Source: Methanomicrobiales archaeon
GTDB lineage: Archaea > Halobacteriota > Methanomicrobia > Methanomicrobiales > Methanoculleaceae
Direction: 5' to 3'
Assembly: GCA_012510335.1 (NCBI GenBank)
Contig: JAAZIF010000158.1
Coordinates: forward strand, 1-11,275
DNA: 11,275 nt
Part shown: positions 1 through 7,885 of the stretch, piece after piece
Numbering within the stretch: the first letter of the stretch is position 1
How the letters are laid out: each line of letters opens with the position of its first letter
Notes under the pieces: generated by a model
Seen by the model: the letters and a program-made list of their open reading frames with translations, nothing else
The model's database searches: none
What the model was told of the DNA's origin: nothing
Translations under genes and position numbers: made by a program

Positions 1-252
1 CGGGTGCGACCAAGCATCAAATTGAGAAACGCAAGCAGGGGTTACCCGGGGCCGGTGCGATGCTACCATATATTTGATGGAAGAACTTCCGGTTTGCTCT
101 CTCGATGCTGTGAAAGGCACGTCATCCAGTCCGTAGCGCCTGGGTAGAAGGGCATCATCTCATCCGGTTCTCCGCCGGGTTGCCGCGCCCTGGCGGATGG
201 TCACCCGGGTTCCAGCCAGATGAATTCTCAGAGTGATGATACGATGCACTAG
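1..252. other. Gene-free left end of window
   Basis: No convincing gene is visible here. The plus-strand frame starting at base 1 is open only to a TAG near 145, and frame 3 only to a TGA at 75-77; neither reads like a known protein tail. There is no tRNA-like cloverleaf. The stretch contains a GC-rich hairpin (171-197, listed separately). An AT-rich patch around 65-76, reading CAAATATATGG on the minus strand, could be a TATA element for a gene leaving the window to the left, but nothing else supports this. Confidence 0.6.
171..197. repeat. GC-rich hairpin beyond the fwd operon end
   Basis: The arms TCCGCCGGG (171-179) and CCC-T-GGCGGA (188-197) pair over nine bases with one bulged T, around the loop TTGCCGCG. 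It lies about 55 bases past the operon's T-run, so it could be a second, fallback 3'-end structure or part of the signals of the next gene. No T-run follows on either strand. Confidence 0.45.
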
Positions 253-276
253 AAAAAAATGATCAGGGCCTGATCA
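253..276 (-). terminator. Hairpin plus T-run terminator of the operon
   Basis: Bases 260-276 are a perfect inverted repeat, TGATCAGG-G-CCTGATCA. On the minus strand it is followed immediately by seven T residues (253-259). The structure covers the last codons and the TGA stop (263-265) of fwdC, so terminator and coding end share the same bases. Archaeal termination mainly needs the T-run; the hairpin gives it the look of a bacterial intrinsic terminator. It marks the end of the ten-gene minus-strand operon. Confidence 0.75.
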
Positions 277-1069
277 GCTGGTAGAGTTTACCGTAGATCA
301 TCTGGCCCTTCCGCTTCCGGTGGCGCTCCCCAAGGTCTCCCTCGTAGAGGGCAAACTGCCCTTTAGTACCGTCTACCTCGAGATCGACGTCCTGGCGGTA
401 TGCAAACCCTGGCATCATAACATCGATATCTCCAAAGACATAGATCTCGCCTTCCACCATCTGGCCGCCGAGGCGACTCTTCGCGTCGCCCTTGATGATG
501 ATCTTCCCGCCTTCAGCGTGGGTGGCTACGTGGACATCGACGTTGCCGCCGACGACGATCTCGCCGCCGTTCATGAAGGTGCCGAGATCGCTTCCGGCGT
601 CGCCTTTAACGACGATCTTCCCGCCGGCCATGCCGCGCCAGTCTCCGCGGTACGCGGAGCCGAGATAGTTCCCGGCGTTCCCGTTGATGATGAGCTCACC
701 GCCTTTCATGCCGGTCCCGGCAAAAGCGTCGACGTTCCCGTTCACGGTGATTTTGCCTCCTACCATCCAGGAACCGACGTACATATCGGCGTTGCCGTTG
801 ACGAGAACCTCGCCTGCGGTCATCTTCATGCCGATGTACTTGACCCGGGAGAGGTCGCCGTTGACAACGACCTTTGTCTCCGCCGCGGTCGCTCCAGCCC
901 GCCCGGAGACCTCAAAGAAATCTCCGAGCCGGTGCTCCTCCCTTCCTATGTAGACGGGTAGATCAGCGATCTCTTCAGCTTTCTTCCCCGCGAGCGCATC
1001 GGGACTGATGCAGTCAGCCTCGAGATAGAGCCCGGGCTGCTTCGTTATGGTGAGTGTAACTGTCTCCAT
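263..1069 (-). CDS. fwdC: Formylmethanofuran dehydrogenase subunit C
   Basis: Subunit C of the cytoplasmic enzyme that reduces CO2 and attaches it to methanofuran as a formyl group, the first step of methanogenesis. The protein has 268 residues, the normal family length. From about residue 68 to 215 it carries serial glycine-rich repeats of the type G-x-M-x-GG-x-I-x-V-x-G-N/D, for example MKGGELIINGNA near 121. These form the right-handed beta-helix shared with the C-terminal domain of glutamate synthase, and in known Fwd structures this subunit is a scaffold packing against FwdA. The start ATG (1067-1069) is supported by GAGGTGA at 1077-1083, which overlaps the fwdA stop. Last gene of the operon, 12 bases after fwdA. 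The symbol could equally be fmdC; tungsten and molybdenum isoforms cannot be told apart from this subunit. Confidence 0.95.
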   Translation of the reverse strand: METVTLTITKQPGLYLEADCISPDALAGKKAEEIADLPVYIGREEHRLGDFFEVSGRAGATAAETKVVVNGDLSRVKYIGMKMTAGEVLVNGNADMYVGSWMVGGKITVNGNVDAFAGTGMKGGELIINGNAGNYLGSAYRGDWRGMAGGKIVVKGDAGSDLGTFMNGGEIVVGGNVDVHVATHAEGGKIIIKGDAKSRLGGQMVEGEIYVFGDIDVMMPGFAYRQDVDLEVDGTKGQFALYEGDLGERHRKRKGQMIYGKLYQLIRP

Positions 1070-1076
1070 TCTCTTC

Positions 1077-1083
1077 TCACCTC
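1077..1083 (-). promoter_or_regulatory. Ribosome binding site of fwdC
   Basis: GAGGTGA on the minus strand, seven bases before the fwdC ATG and overlapping the TGA stop of fwdA (1082-1084). It fixes the fwdC start and suggests translational coupling to fwdA. Confidence 0.75.
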
Positions 1084-2791
1084 ACTCTGTGGCATCAACC
1101 TCAATCACGTAGGGGTTCGGCACGTAGTGGTGACCGCTAACCTCGTAGTTGTTCAGGGTGACGGTGTAGTAGCGGAGGAACTTCTCCTTGACGTCACGCA
1201 TCACCTGCGGGTTCTCATTCACCCTGGCATTCACCCAGAGTGTCCGCTTATTGCCGTTCGATATGATATCGTGGTCGTTGATGATATGCACCCCGGTCTT
1301 GAATAGATGCTCAGCGTTCGAGAAGGCATCCTCGATATCATCCGGCGCATAAGGTTCGTTCGGGTTGAAGTCAAATACCACGACGTCCGCCGCAAGTCCG
1401 GGCGCAAGCCCGCCACAGATCTCACTAAGACCGAGTGACTTTGCCGGCCCCGCCCGGGTCATCTGCGCGATCTCATAGAGATCGATCTCGCGGTCGATGC
1501 CGGCGAGGTTGGTGGCCTCGATGACCTTATCCCTGTGCTTGAAGGCATTGAACTGCTCCTCCCGCGCCTCCTGGCTCATCAGCCACTTCATGATCCTTGG
1601 ATAGCGGGTGAACGGCCCGGCGTTCGGGTGATCGGTGGTCATGAAGATCCGCATCGGATCCTTCGCGAGCAGCGCGAGTTCAAGACCGATGCACCACTGG
1701 ATGGCACAGACCTTGATGTTCGGGCTGTAGACATACGGCACGATGCCTGCGGCGGTCTCGAGTTCCACGTCGGCGTTTGCCCACTTCAGGTGGTTGAGCT
1801 CTGTGAGATGGTGCTCAAACGGCCCGTCAGCTGTCATGGTCGTGGTCTCATCGAGCGTCACCGCACCCATATCGATGGTGATGTTGTCGTGAGAGTTCAC
1901 GTAATCCATGATCTCCTTCGCCTTGGAGTCCATATTGCCCCAGTTGTCACCACCGTAAGCGTGGAACTGAACATGGGTGTGGTGCATCACCTGATCCCGG
2001 CCAAACGAGCCCTCTGGCCTGATACCCTCCGAGAGCTTGAAGGTGTCGAGCGTGGTCGTGTAGTTGCCGGGATTCCCGAGATTGTTCGTATGAATATGCA
2101 TCGAATGCGGGAGACCCAGGTACTCGTTCGCCTCGATTAAGCCCTTTATGATCTGTGCCGGCGTGATGTCGAAGTAGGGAACCGGGTCATGAACGTTCTC
2201 ACAGTTCAGGCCCCAGCCCCATGCCTCGGTGCCGCCGGGGTTGACGACCTTGACCGCATAGCCCTTCGTTACCCGCAGGAGCCAGGCGATGTAGGCAGCG
2301 GCGTTCTCGATCTCGTTGTTCTTGAGGTACTCGAGCACAAACCAGTTGTTGCCGAAGACCGGGTATGCGCCCTGGTCGATGATCGGTGTATCCCGCATCT
2401 CCTCGTGGGTGTGCCGGGCATACAGCGGCGGCATGGCTGCTTCCATAACGGTTGTGTACCCCATGCGGGCGTAGTTGTAGCCGGTCCTGATGGTAGTCGG
2501 CACCGAGAATCCACCCTGCATCCGCTCGACACCACGACCGGGCCGGGTATTGAATAATTTGTCCTCAGGCCGGAAGTTCCGGCCGATGTTCACCTTCGGT
2601 CCGGCGACGTGGGCGTGGATATCGACACCGCCTGCCATGACGGTCCTGCCGCTTGCATCGATGACCTTCGGGTTTTTGACCGCATCGGTCTCGACGATCT
2701 TACCGTCCTTGATGGCGATGTCAGTCGCATCCCCCTTGATCCCGAGCACCGGGTCGAAGACAAAACCGTTCTTGATAAGATATTCTGTCAT
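1082..2791 (-). CDS. fwdA: Formylmethanofuran dehydrogenase subunit A
   Basis: The amidohydrolase-type subunit that condenses formate, made from CO2 by FwdB and passed through an internal tunnel, with methanofuran to give formylmethanofuran. The 569 residues match the family length. Visible active-site features are HAH at 59-61 (dinuclear metal site), the lysine at 181 in AVKVVNPGG (expected to be carboxylated, matching Lys178 of the Methanothermobacter wolfeii enzyme), the histidines of HSMHIHTNN at 229-234, the HHTHVQFH stretch near 270, and the aspartate in MTTDHPNAGPF near 387. All expected residues are present, so the enzyme should be active. The ATG at 2789-2791 comes three bases after the fwdB stop, with a GGGGAT-type binding site (2799-2804) inside the fwdB end. 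Translational coupling with fwdB is likely. Confidence 0.97.
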   Translation of the reverse strand: MTEYLIKNGFVFDPVLGIKGDATDIAIKDGKIVETDAVKNPKVIDASGRTVMAGGVDIHAHVAGPKVNIGRNFRPEDKLFNTRPGRGVERMQGGFSVPTTIRTGYNYARMGYTTVMEAAMPPLYARHTHEEMRDTPIIDQGAYPVFGNNWFVLEYLKNNEIENAAAYIAWLLRVTKGYAVKVVNPGGTEAWGWGLNCENVHDPVPYFDITPAQIIKGLIEANEYLGLPHSMHIHTNNLGNPGNYTTTLDTFKLSEGIRPEGSFGRDQVMHHTHVQFHAYGGDNWGNMDSKAKEIMDYVNSHDNITIDMGAVTLDETTTMTADGPFEHHLTELNHLKWANADVELETAAGIVPYVYSPNIKVCAIQWCIGLELALLAKDPMRIFMTTDHPNAGPFTRYPRIMKWLMSQEAREEQFNAFKHRDKVIEATNLAGIDREIDLYEIAQMTRAGPAKSLGLSEICGGLAPGLAADVVVFDFNPNEPYAPDDIEDAFSNAEHLFKTGVHIINDHDIISNGNKRTLWVNARVNENPQVMRDVKEKFLRYYTVTLNNYEVSGHHYVPNPYVIEVDATE

Positions 2792-2794
2792 CGT

Positions 2795-4108
2795 TCAAAT
2801 CCCCTTTATCTCTTTGACACGTGCAAGGACGTGCGTGAGGAACTCTTCGTCGGTCATCATGCCCTCAGGGGCATCGACGACCTTTCTGGTCTCAATCGGC
2901 ACATTATCCATCCGGTAGGCACACCCGCCCACCTCGACGCCAACAAAGGCGACCGGGACATGGACCTTGCAGACCTCGGTGGTCGGTGTCTCATGCGGTT
3001 CGACGGCGACCGAGGGGAGGCCGTAGATCTTCTTCACCGAGCTGAAGGGGAAGTGCGCACCGGGATCGCTTCCGAGAACAAAGACGGCATCAACTTCACC
3101 CCTGCGGAGCAGGTCGTTTGCTGTCGTCTCGCCGGGGTTGTAGCGGGCAAATCCGCGGGAGAGATCCACCGCGAAGGGGAACCCGAATAGCCAGCCCCAG
3201 ACCTGACCTGAGCCTGTGACGTTGTAGTGTCCGCGCATCGGCATAATGGCGGCTTTTGTGTAATCGTTTAAGTCACGGGTGACCGCGATGGCCGCATCGA
3301 TGTTATGGTTCTTCCCGAGCGACTGGGTCACGCCCATACCGAAGAAGATGATCGCGAAACGGCCGCTCTTGAGTGTCTCGGCGGCCTCGTAGATCCTCTC
3401 CTTCGGGATTCCGGCGACGATATCGGGGAGCTGCTCACCCTTGAACGCCACACGAAACGCATCGAATAGCTCGTAGTCCCGTCCCTGCTCAATCTGCAGG
3501 TGGATATCGGCGATACGGGCGGTGTCGGTGACCCTCGGATCGACGACGATCATCTTCCGGCCGGTATGGCCCTTGCCCGTAAAGAAACCACGGGGGAAGA
3601 TCGAGTAGCGGGACATGTGCCTTGGGTGGGCGTGAGCCGGGTTGCAGCCCCAGAAGAGAATCCTGTCGGCACGGTTCTTGATCTCGCCAAGCGTGCAGCT
3701 CGGGATCCCGATATCCTGGACGGCGATAAGGGATGTCCCGTGGCAGACTGTCGCGGTGTTATCCATGACCGCCCCGACATACTCGCCGATCTCGGATCCG
3801 ACCCCCTGTGCCTCACAGTTCGTTGAACTCCAGCCGTACATCAGGGGTTTCTTTGCCTCTGTAAGTATCTTAGCCGTATACTCGATCGCCTCATCGTACG
3901 AGATCTCTTTCCAGGATCCATCCTCCTGCCGCATGCGGGGGCGGGTAAGGCGATCTTTTGCCTGGGAGTGGAGGAACTTCTCGGCGCCTATGGCGCACGC
4001 GTTGTAGACTTCAAGGAGGTTTTTTCCATCCTTACTGACGACGACCTCAAGATCGTCGCAGAGCGTCCCGCAGAACGGGCAGATCACGTCGGTAACTGTC
4101 TTTGTCAT
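2795..4108 (-). CDS. fwdB: Formylmethanofuran dehydrogenase subunit B (catalytic, Mo/W)
   Basis: The redox-active subunit that reduces CO2 to formate at a tungsten or molybdenum bis-pyranopterin centre; related to the large subunit of formate dehydrogenases. It has 437 residues, as expected. The N-terminal [4Fe-4S] motif is C10-x2-C13-x3-C17 with C38 in NACAIG as the fourth ligand. The predicted metal ligand is Cys122 in ATVCHGTS, encoded by TGC, so this is a cysteine and not a selenocysteine form. The following GEIKNRADRILFWGCNPAH region is typical of the molybdopterin oxidoreductase fold. Its ATG overlaps the fwdD stop (ATGA, 4105-4108), with GGGGTGA at 4115-4121 as binding site. FwdB and FwdD together carry the pyranopterin cofactor. 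Whether this is a W (Fwd) or Mo (Fmd) isoform cannot be decided from sequence alone. Confidence 0.96.
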   Translation of the reverse strand: MTKTVTDVICPFCGTLCDDLEVVVSKDGKNLLEVYNACAIGAEKFLHSQAKDRLTRPRMRQEDGSWKEISYDEAIEYTAKILTEAKKPLMYGWSSTNCEAQGVGSEIGEYVGAVMDNTATVCHGTSLIAVQDIGIPSCTLGEIKNRADRILFWGCNPAHAHPRHMSRYSIFPRGFFTGKGHTGRKMIVVDPRVTDTARIADIHLQIEQGRDYELFDAFRVAFKGEQLPDIVAGIPKERIYEAAETLKSGRFAIIFFGMGVTQSLGKNHNIDAAIAVTRDLNDYTKAAIMPMRGHYNVTGSGQVWGWLFGFPFAVDLSRGFARYNPGETTANDLLRRGEVDAVFVLGSDPGAHFPFSSVKKIYGLPSVAVEPHETPTTEVCKVHVPVAFVGVEVGGCAYRMDNVPIETRKVVDAPEGMMTDEEFLTHVLARVKEIKGI

Positions 4109-4506
4109 GCCAGTTCACCCCTGCACCCTTTGCGCACCAGTTCAAGCGACCCGAGGACGGGTTCACTCTTGGCTGCTTCTACCTCAACAGGCGTGCCCTT
4201 GAATGTGGGCATACCGGTTGAGTAGGTGTTCGGGTTGATCACCATGTTCGCCCAGGGCCCCATCGGTATATATGCTACACCGGGGTGGGGGCCCTGGGTT
4301 GCCTCGACCGCCTTGACGATGACACTGCCGTACTTGCTGGTGACACGTACGTTTGTGTTGCGGAAAGCTCCAAGCTTCTTAAAATCCGCTGGATCCAGCT
4401 CGATGATCCCGCAGGCGGCGGTGTAGGCGGGTTTTTCCTTTCCCGCCTCCATCGACACCCCCTGCTGGATCGACCGACCCGTGATCAAATTCACTCTTAT
4501 TGCCAT
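4105..4506 (-). CDS. fwdD: Formylmethanofuran dehydrogenase subunit D
   Basis: A small subunit of 133 residues corresponding to the C-terminal molybdopterin-dinucleotide-binding domain that is fused to the catalytic chain in formate dehydrogenases; in Fwd it is separate and completes the cofactor site with FwdB. Recognisable parts are the start IRVNLITGRSIQQG (1-15), the beta-barrel stretch TNVRVTSKYGSVIVKA (51-66) and the G-x-AYIPMGPWANMV segment (76-89), which in this family lies at the cofactor. The start ATG at 4504-4506 is backed by an AGGGGATGA binding site (4513-4521) in the 26-base gap after mvhD, the largest gap in the operon. The stop overlaps the fwdB start by four bases. No unusual residues were noticed. 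Confidence 0.95.
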   Translation of the reverse strand: MAIRVNLITGRSIQQGVSMEAGKEKPAYTAACGIIELDPADFKKLGAFRNTNVRVTSKYGSVIVKAVEATQGPHPGVAYIPMGPWANMVINPNTYSTGMPTFKGTPVEVEAAKSEPVLGSLELVRKGCRGELA

Positions 4507-4532
4507 TATTATTCATCCCCTGTCTATGGTAT

Positions 4533-4958
4533 TTATCTGGCAAGCTCTGTGAGCGGGCTTGGGCCAAGCTCAGTTATGGTATTGACGACGTCTTCCATGA
4601 CCGTGGCCCACTTTGCACCCTCAGATGCGGAGACAAAGGTCATCCTGAGACGTTTATCATCAAGACCGATATTCTTGAGGACACTCTTCAAGAGGAACAT
4701 CCTCTTGGCTGCCTTGTAGTTGCCCTCAAGGTAGTGGCAGTCACCAAAGTGACAGCCGGAGACCAGCACGCCATCCGCCCCATCCTGGAATGCCTTCATG
4801 ATGAAGAGCGGATCGATCCGGCCCGTGCACATCACGCGGATGGCACGGATGCCAGTTGGATACTGGGTACGGGCACTGCCGGCAAGGTCTGCACCTGCGT
4901 ATGAACACCAGTTGCAGATGATAGCGATGATCTTTGGTTTCCAGTTCTCGTCTGCCAT
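4533..4958 (-). CDS. mvhD: MvhD-type iron-sulfur electron adaptor to HdrA
   Basis: A [2Fe-2S] protein of the MvhD/FlpD family that passes electrons from a hydrogenase or formate dehydrogenase to the flavin of HdrA. It has 141 residues, the usual size for a free-standing MvhD. Five cysteines stand in the family pattern: C15 and C18 in ICNWCSYAGAD, C44 in RVMCTGRID, and C69 and C74 in SGCHFGDCHY. Its ATG directly abuts the hdrA stop (TAAATG), and the strong GGAGGTGA site lies within the last hdrA codons. Neither mvhA nor mvhG (the NiFe hydrogenase subunits) is next to it; instead fwdD follows. This suggests a role as adaptor for a donor encoded elsewhere, such as formate dehydrogenase or an F420-linked enzyme. 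The family call is firm; the partner is inference. Confidence 0.94.
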   Translation of the reverse strand: MADENWKPKIIAIICNWCSYAGADLAGSARTQYPTGIRAIRVMCTGRIDPLFIMKAFQDGADGVLVSGCHFGDCHYLEGNYKAAKRMFLLKSVLKNIGLDDKRLRMTFVSASEGAKWATVMEDVVNTITELGPSPLTELAR

Positions 4959-6980
4959 TTACTGTTCACCTCCAAGCAGGAACGCGTCGATCTGTGCGAT
5001 GATCTGTGGGGTTGCAAAGTGTTGCATCCAGATTGCACCGCCGGGGCAGAACCCACCGCAGGTGCCGCAGCCCTTGCACTTGGCCTCAGTGACCTGCATG
5101 ACCGTGCGACCTTCCTTCTCGACAAGCGCGAGAGCCTGGTAGGGGCAGAGGTTGATACACATCCCGCATCCAGCACACTTGTCCTCAAGGCACACGGCAA
5201 AGTAGGGCTCGAGCTCCACCTCACCCAGATGGATCGGGATGGATGCTGCGGATGCTGCACCCTCTGCCTGGGCGACCGTATCAGGGATATCCTTCGGTCC
5301 CTGGCAGACACCGGCGAGGTAGACGCCGGCAGTGGTTGTGCCGCAGGGGTTCAGTTTCGGGTGGGCCTCAAGGAGCCAACCGTCCTGCGAGCAGGAGACA
5401 CCAAAGAGTCTCCGTGTAGCGTCGGTCTCTGCGGCGGGCTGGACGGCTGCCGCGAGCACGACCATATCGACTTCAACATCGATGGGCCGGCCGAGTAGCG
5501 TGTCCTCCGCATTAACATGGAGGTTCTTGGTCACCGGGTCTTCAAGTATGTTTGCAACCCTGCCCCGGATGAACTTCGCACCCTCGTCCTGGATACGGTA
5601 GTAGAACTCCTCGTACATCTTGCCGAAGGAGCGGATATCCATGTAGAAGAGGTAGGGCACCGCGTCCGGGATCTTCTCTATGATCTGGTGGGCGTGCTTG
5701 AGGGAGTACATGCAGCAGAACCGCGAGCAGTAAGGCTTTCCTACGCCGGTGTTGTCGCGAGAACCTGCGCAGAGGACAAACGCTACCTTCTTAGGGGTTG
5801 CGCCGTCGCTTGGCCGGATAAGGTGGCCGCCGGTCGGACCGGATGCGCAGATCAGGCGCTCGAACTCAAGGCTCGTTATGACGTTGTCGTAGTTCTTGTA
5901 GCCCCACTCAAACTTCTCCTCGATCGGGAAGATATCATATCCCGTAGCGAGGATGACGGTGCCGACCTTGACGGTCTCAAACTCGTCCTTTGCATTGAGA
6001 TCGATCGCCTTCTTATCCCCGCATATATCGACACAGAGGTTGCACTTGACACAGGAGTCGAAGTCGATCGTGTAGAGCAGCGGCGAGACCTGCGGGTGGT
6101 ATATGTAGATCGCTTTCATCGGCGCCATGCCGAGCTCGAAGGGGTTTGGCCTGATGACCGGACAGACATCTTCACAGTCGCCGCACCCGTTACAGCCGCC
6201 GCCGACGAATCCGCGGGCTTCTGCCTCCTCAAGGGTGAGGACGCCGCGCGCCTTCTTCCGGAGGGTTACGTCGAAGTTGCCGATGTAGCCCTCGACCGCC
6301 TCGACCTCGGTGTAGGTGAGGAGCTCTATGTTCTCGTGCCGGAAGACGTCCACCATCTTCGGTGTAAGGATACACTGTGAGCAGTCCAGCGTCGGGAAGG
6401 TCTTGTCGAGCTGGGACATCTTGCCACCGATTGTGGGGTTCTTCTCCACGAGGTAGGTCTTGATCCCTGCGCTCGCAAGATCGAGCGCCGCCTGCATTCC
6501 GCCGATACCGGCGCCGACGACCATCGCCGCTCTCTCCACGGGGACGCTCTTCGGGATGAGGTCTTCAAGCAGGGATGCCTTTGCTACGGCGATCCTGACC
6601 GAATCCTTCGCCTTCTCGGTGGCCTCTTCAGGCTGGTGCATATGCACCCAGGAGTTCTGCTCACGGATATTTGCCATCTCGAACCGGAAGGGATTTAGGC
6701 CGCCCTCCCTGGTTGCGACGCGGAACGTGGGCTCGTGCAGGCGGGGAGAACAGGCCGCGACGACGATTCCGGTCAGTTTATGTTCCTCGATTGCCTCCAC
6801 GATCTTATTCTGGCCGGGAGTCGAGCACATATACTGGTAGTCGTCAGCGATGGCGACATTCGGTAGTGTCTTCGCATACTCCATTACCGCCTTTATGTCG
6901 ATTGAGCCCGCGATATTGGTACCACAGTGGCACACAAAAACGCCAATTCTTGGCTCTTCGTTCTTTTTGACTTCTGCCAT
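4959..6980 (-). CDS. hdrA: Heterodisulfide reductase subunit A (bifurcating flavoprotein)
   Basis: HdrA holds the FAD that splits electron pairs: one branch goes via HdrC/HdrB to CoM-S-S-CoB, the other to low-potential ferredoxin. With the ATG at 6978-6980 it has 673 residues. In order: an N-terminal domain with VCHCGTN (16-22), the FAD/NAD fold motif VVGAGIGG (154-161), the CSQC pair (200-203), a ferredoxin insert with C263/C266/C269/C273 and C310/C313/C316/C320, the CSRFCC group (418-423), and a C-terminal ferredoxin domain with C602/C605/C608/C612 and C635/C638/C641/C645. An in-frame GTG at 6987-6989 would add three residues, but it lies within the GAGGTG binding site, so the ATG is preferred. 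No selenocysteine codon was found. HdrB ends ten bases upstream. Confidence 0.96.
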   Translation of the reverse strand: MAEVKKNEEPRIGVFVCHCGTNIAGSIDIKAVMEYAKTLPNVAIADDYQYMCSTPGQNKIVEAIEEHKLTGIVVAACSPRLHEPTFRVATREGGLNPFRFEMANIREQNSWVHMHQPEEATEKAKDSVRIAVAKASLLEDLIPKSVPVERAAMVVGAGIGGMQAALDLASAGIKTYLVEKNPTIGGKMSQLDKTFPTLDCSQCILTPKMVDVFRHENIELLTYTEVEAVEGYIGNFDVTLRKKARGVLTLEEAEARGFVGGGCNGCGDCEDVCPVIRPNPFELGMAPMKAIYIYHPQVSPLLYTIDFDSCVKCNLCVDICGDKKAIDLNAKDEFETVKVGTVILATGYDIFPIEEKFEWGYKNYDNVITSLEFERLICASGPTGGHLIRPSDGATPKKVAFVLCAGSRDNTGVGKPYCSRFCCMYSLKHAHQIIEKIPDAVPYLFYMDIRSFGKMYEEFYYRIQDEGAKFIRGRVANILEDPVTKNLHVNAEDTLLGRPIDVEVDMVVLAAAVQPAAETDATRRLFGVSCSQDGWLLEAHPKLNPCGTTTAGVYLAGVCQGPKDIPDTVAQAEGAASAASIPIHLGEVELEPYFAVCLEDKCAGCGMCINLCPYQALALVEKEGRTVMQVTEAKCKGCGTCGGFCPGGAIWMQHFATPQIIAQIDAFLLGGEQ
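4965..4972 (-). promoter_or_regulatory. Ribosome binding site of mvhD inside hdrA
   Basis: GGAGGTGA on the minus strand, ending six bases before the mvhD ATG. The same bases encode the Gly-Gly-Glu near the C-terminus of HdrA, so mvhD translation is expected to be coupled to hdrA. Confidence 0.75.
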
Positions 6981-6986
6981 ATCTTG

Positions 6987-6992
6987 CACCTC
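6987..6992 (-). promoter_or_regulatory. Ribosome binding site that decides the hdrA start
   Basis: GAGGTG on the minus strand overlaps both the hdrB TGA stop (6991-6993) and a possible in-frame GTG start (6987-6989). Used as a binding site it points to the ATG at 6978-6980, six bases downstream; used as a start codon the GTG would have no binding site of comparable quality. Confidence 0.65.
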
Positions 6993-7881
6993 ACAGGATC
7001 TTCTTCAGGAATGGCTCAACATCGACAGCATGGAGGTCAAGCGCGAGCTCGTCCGGGCTCATGCCCTGTGCCAGTCCCAGGAGTTCGTTGTAGTGCAGTA
7101 CAGGAAGTCCCCAGGTGATGCCGAACTTCTCCTCGATCTCTATCTGCCCTCTGTCATACTGGAGCTGGCAGAACGGACAGACCTCGGTCAGTGCATCCGC
7201 CCCCGCTTCCTGCAGGTTGATCATCTTCTCGTTCGTGATATCGATAGCGTGCGTCAGGTCATACCCACGGACACCACCGCCGGCACCACAGCAGAGCATC
7301 TTGTTGCGATACTGGACCGGTTCGGCGCCCAGAGCGGCGACGAGCTCTTCTATCCACATCGGGTTCTCAGAATCCCCGAAATGCCGCTCTTTGGCGGGTT
7401 TCATCAGGTGACACCCGTAGTGGACAGCTATCTTAACACCGCTCAGGGGGCGCGTGATGCTGTCGGCGATCTTCTTGAGACCTACGATCTTCGGGTCGTA
7501 GTAGAGCTCGGCGAGGTGCCAGACATCGACGCTCCCCTTGAACTCCATATCGATCTCCTTGAGAACCTCGTTGACGCCGTCGCGGAGTTCATCGTTGTGC
7601 TTCAGTTTCTCGTTGACTTCGTAGATCGACTTGTAGCACCCGTTGCAGATCAGGGTGATATCCACGCCCATCTGCTCGGCGAGCACGACGTTCCTGGCTG
7701 CCATCGCGTACCAGATGTTCAGGTCGATCGAACCGAATGCACCCGGTGCCGGGCAGCAGCTTGCGCCCTTCAGGGGCAGGAGTTCGATACCGACCTTCTC
7801 ACTGGTCTTGATGGCCGATGCCTCGATACCGGGATACCGGTTCGGGGCGATACATCCGAGGAAGAATGCATACTGACGCAT
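6991..7881 (-). CDS. hdrB: Heterodisulfide reductase subunit B
   Basis: The catalytic subunit that cleaves the CoM-S-S-CoB heterodisulfide at two noncubane [4Fe-4S] clusters. The 296 residues are normal. Both cysteine-rich CCG domains are complete: C10, C42-C43, C79 and C82 in the first, and C157, C197-C198, C235 and C238 in the second, fitting the C-x(31-39)-CC-x(35-36)-CxxC pattern of the family. No transmembrane segment is seen, which agrees with the cytoplasmic HdrABC type and not the membrane HdrDE type. The ATG at 7879-7881 follows the hdrC stop by four bases, with a GGAGGAGGG site formed by the last hdrC codons. The next gene is hdrA. Confidence 0.96.
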   Translation of the reverse strand: MRQYAFFLGCIAPNRYPGIEASAIKTSEKVGIELLPLKGASCCPAPGAFGSIDLNIWYAMAARNVVLAEQMGVDITLICNGCYKSIYEVNEKLKHNDELRDGVNEVLKEIDMEFKGSVDVWHLAELYYDPKIVGLKKIADSITRPLSGVKIAVHYGCHLMKPAKERHFGDSENPMWIEELVAALGAEPVQYRNKMLCCGAGGGVRGYDLTHAIDITNEKMINLQEAGADALTEVCPFCQLQYDRGQIEIEEKFGITWGLPVLHYNELLGLAQGMSPDELALDLHAVDVEPFLKKIL

Positions 7882-7885
7882 GTTT

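Noticed and set aside
1..252. tRNA or small RNA gene at the left end
   Set aside because: GGTTCCAG near 209-216 faintly recalls a T-loop, but no acceptor, D or anticodon arms can be formed around it.
6987..6989. GTG as the hdrA start
   Set aside because: It lies within the GAGGTG binding site that correctly spaces the ATG at 6978-6980; starting at GTG would leave no comparable binding site.
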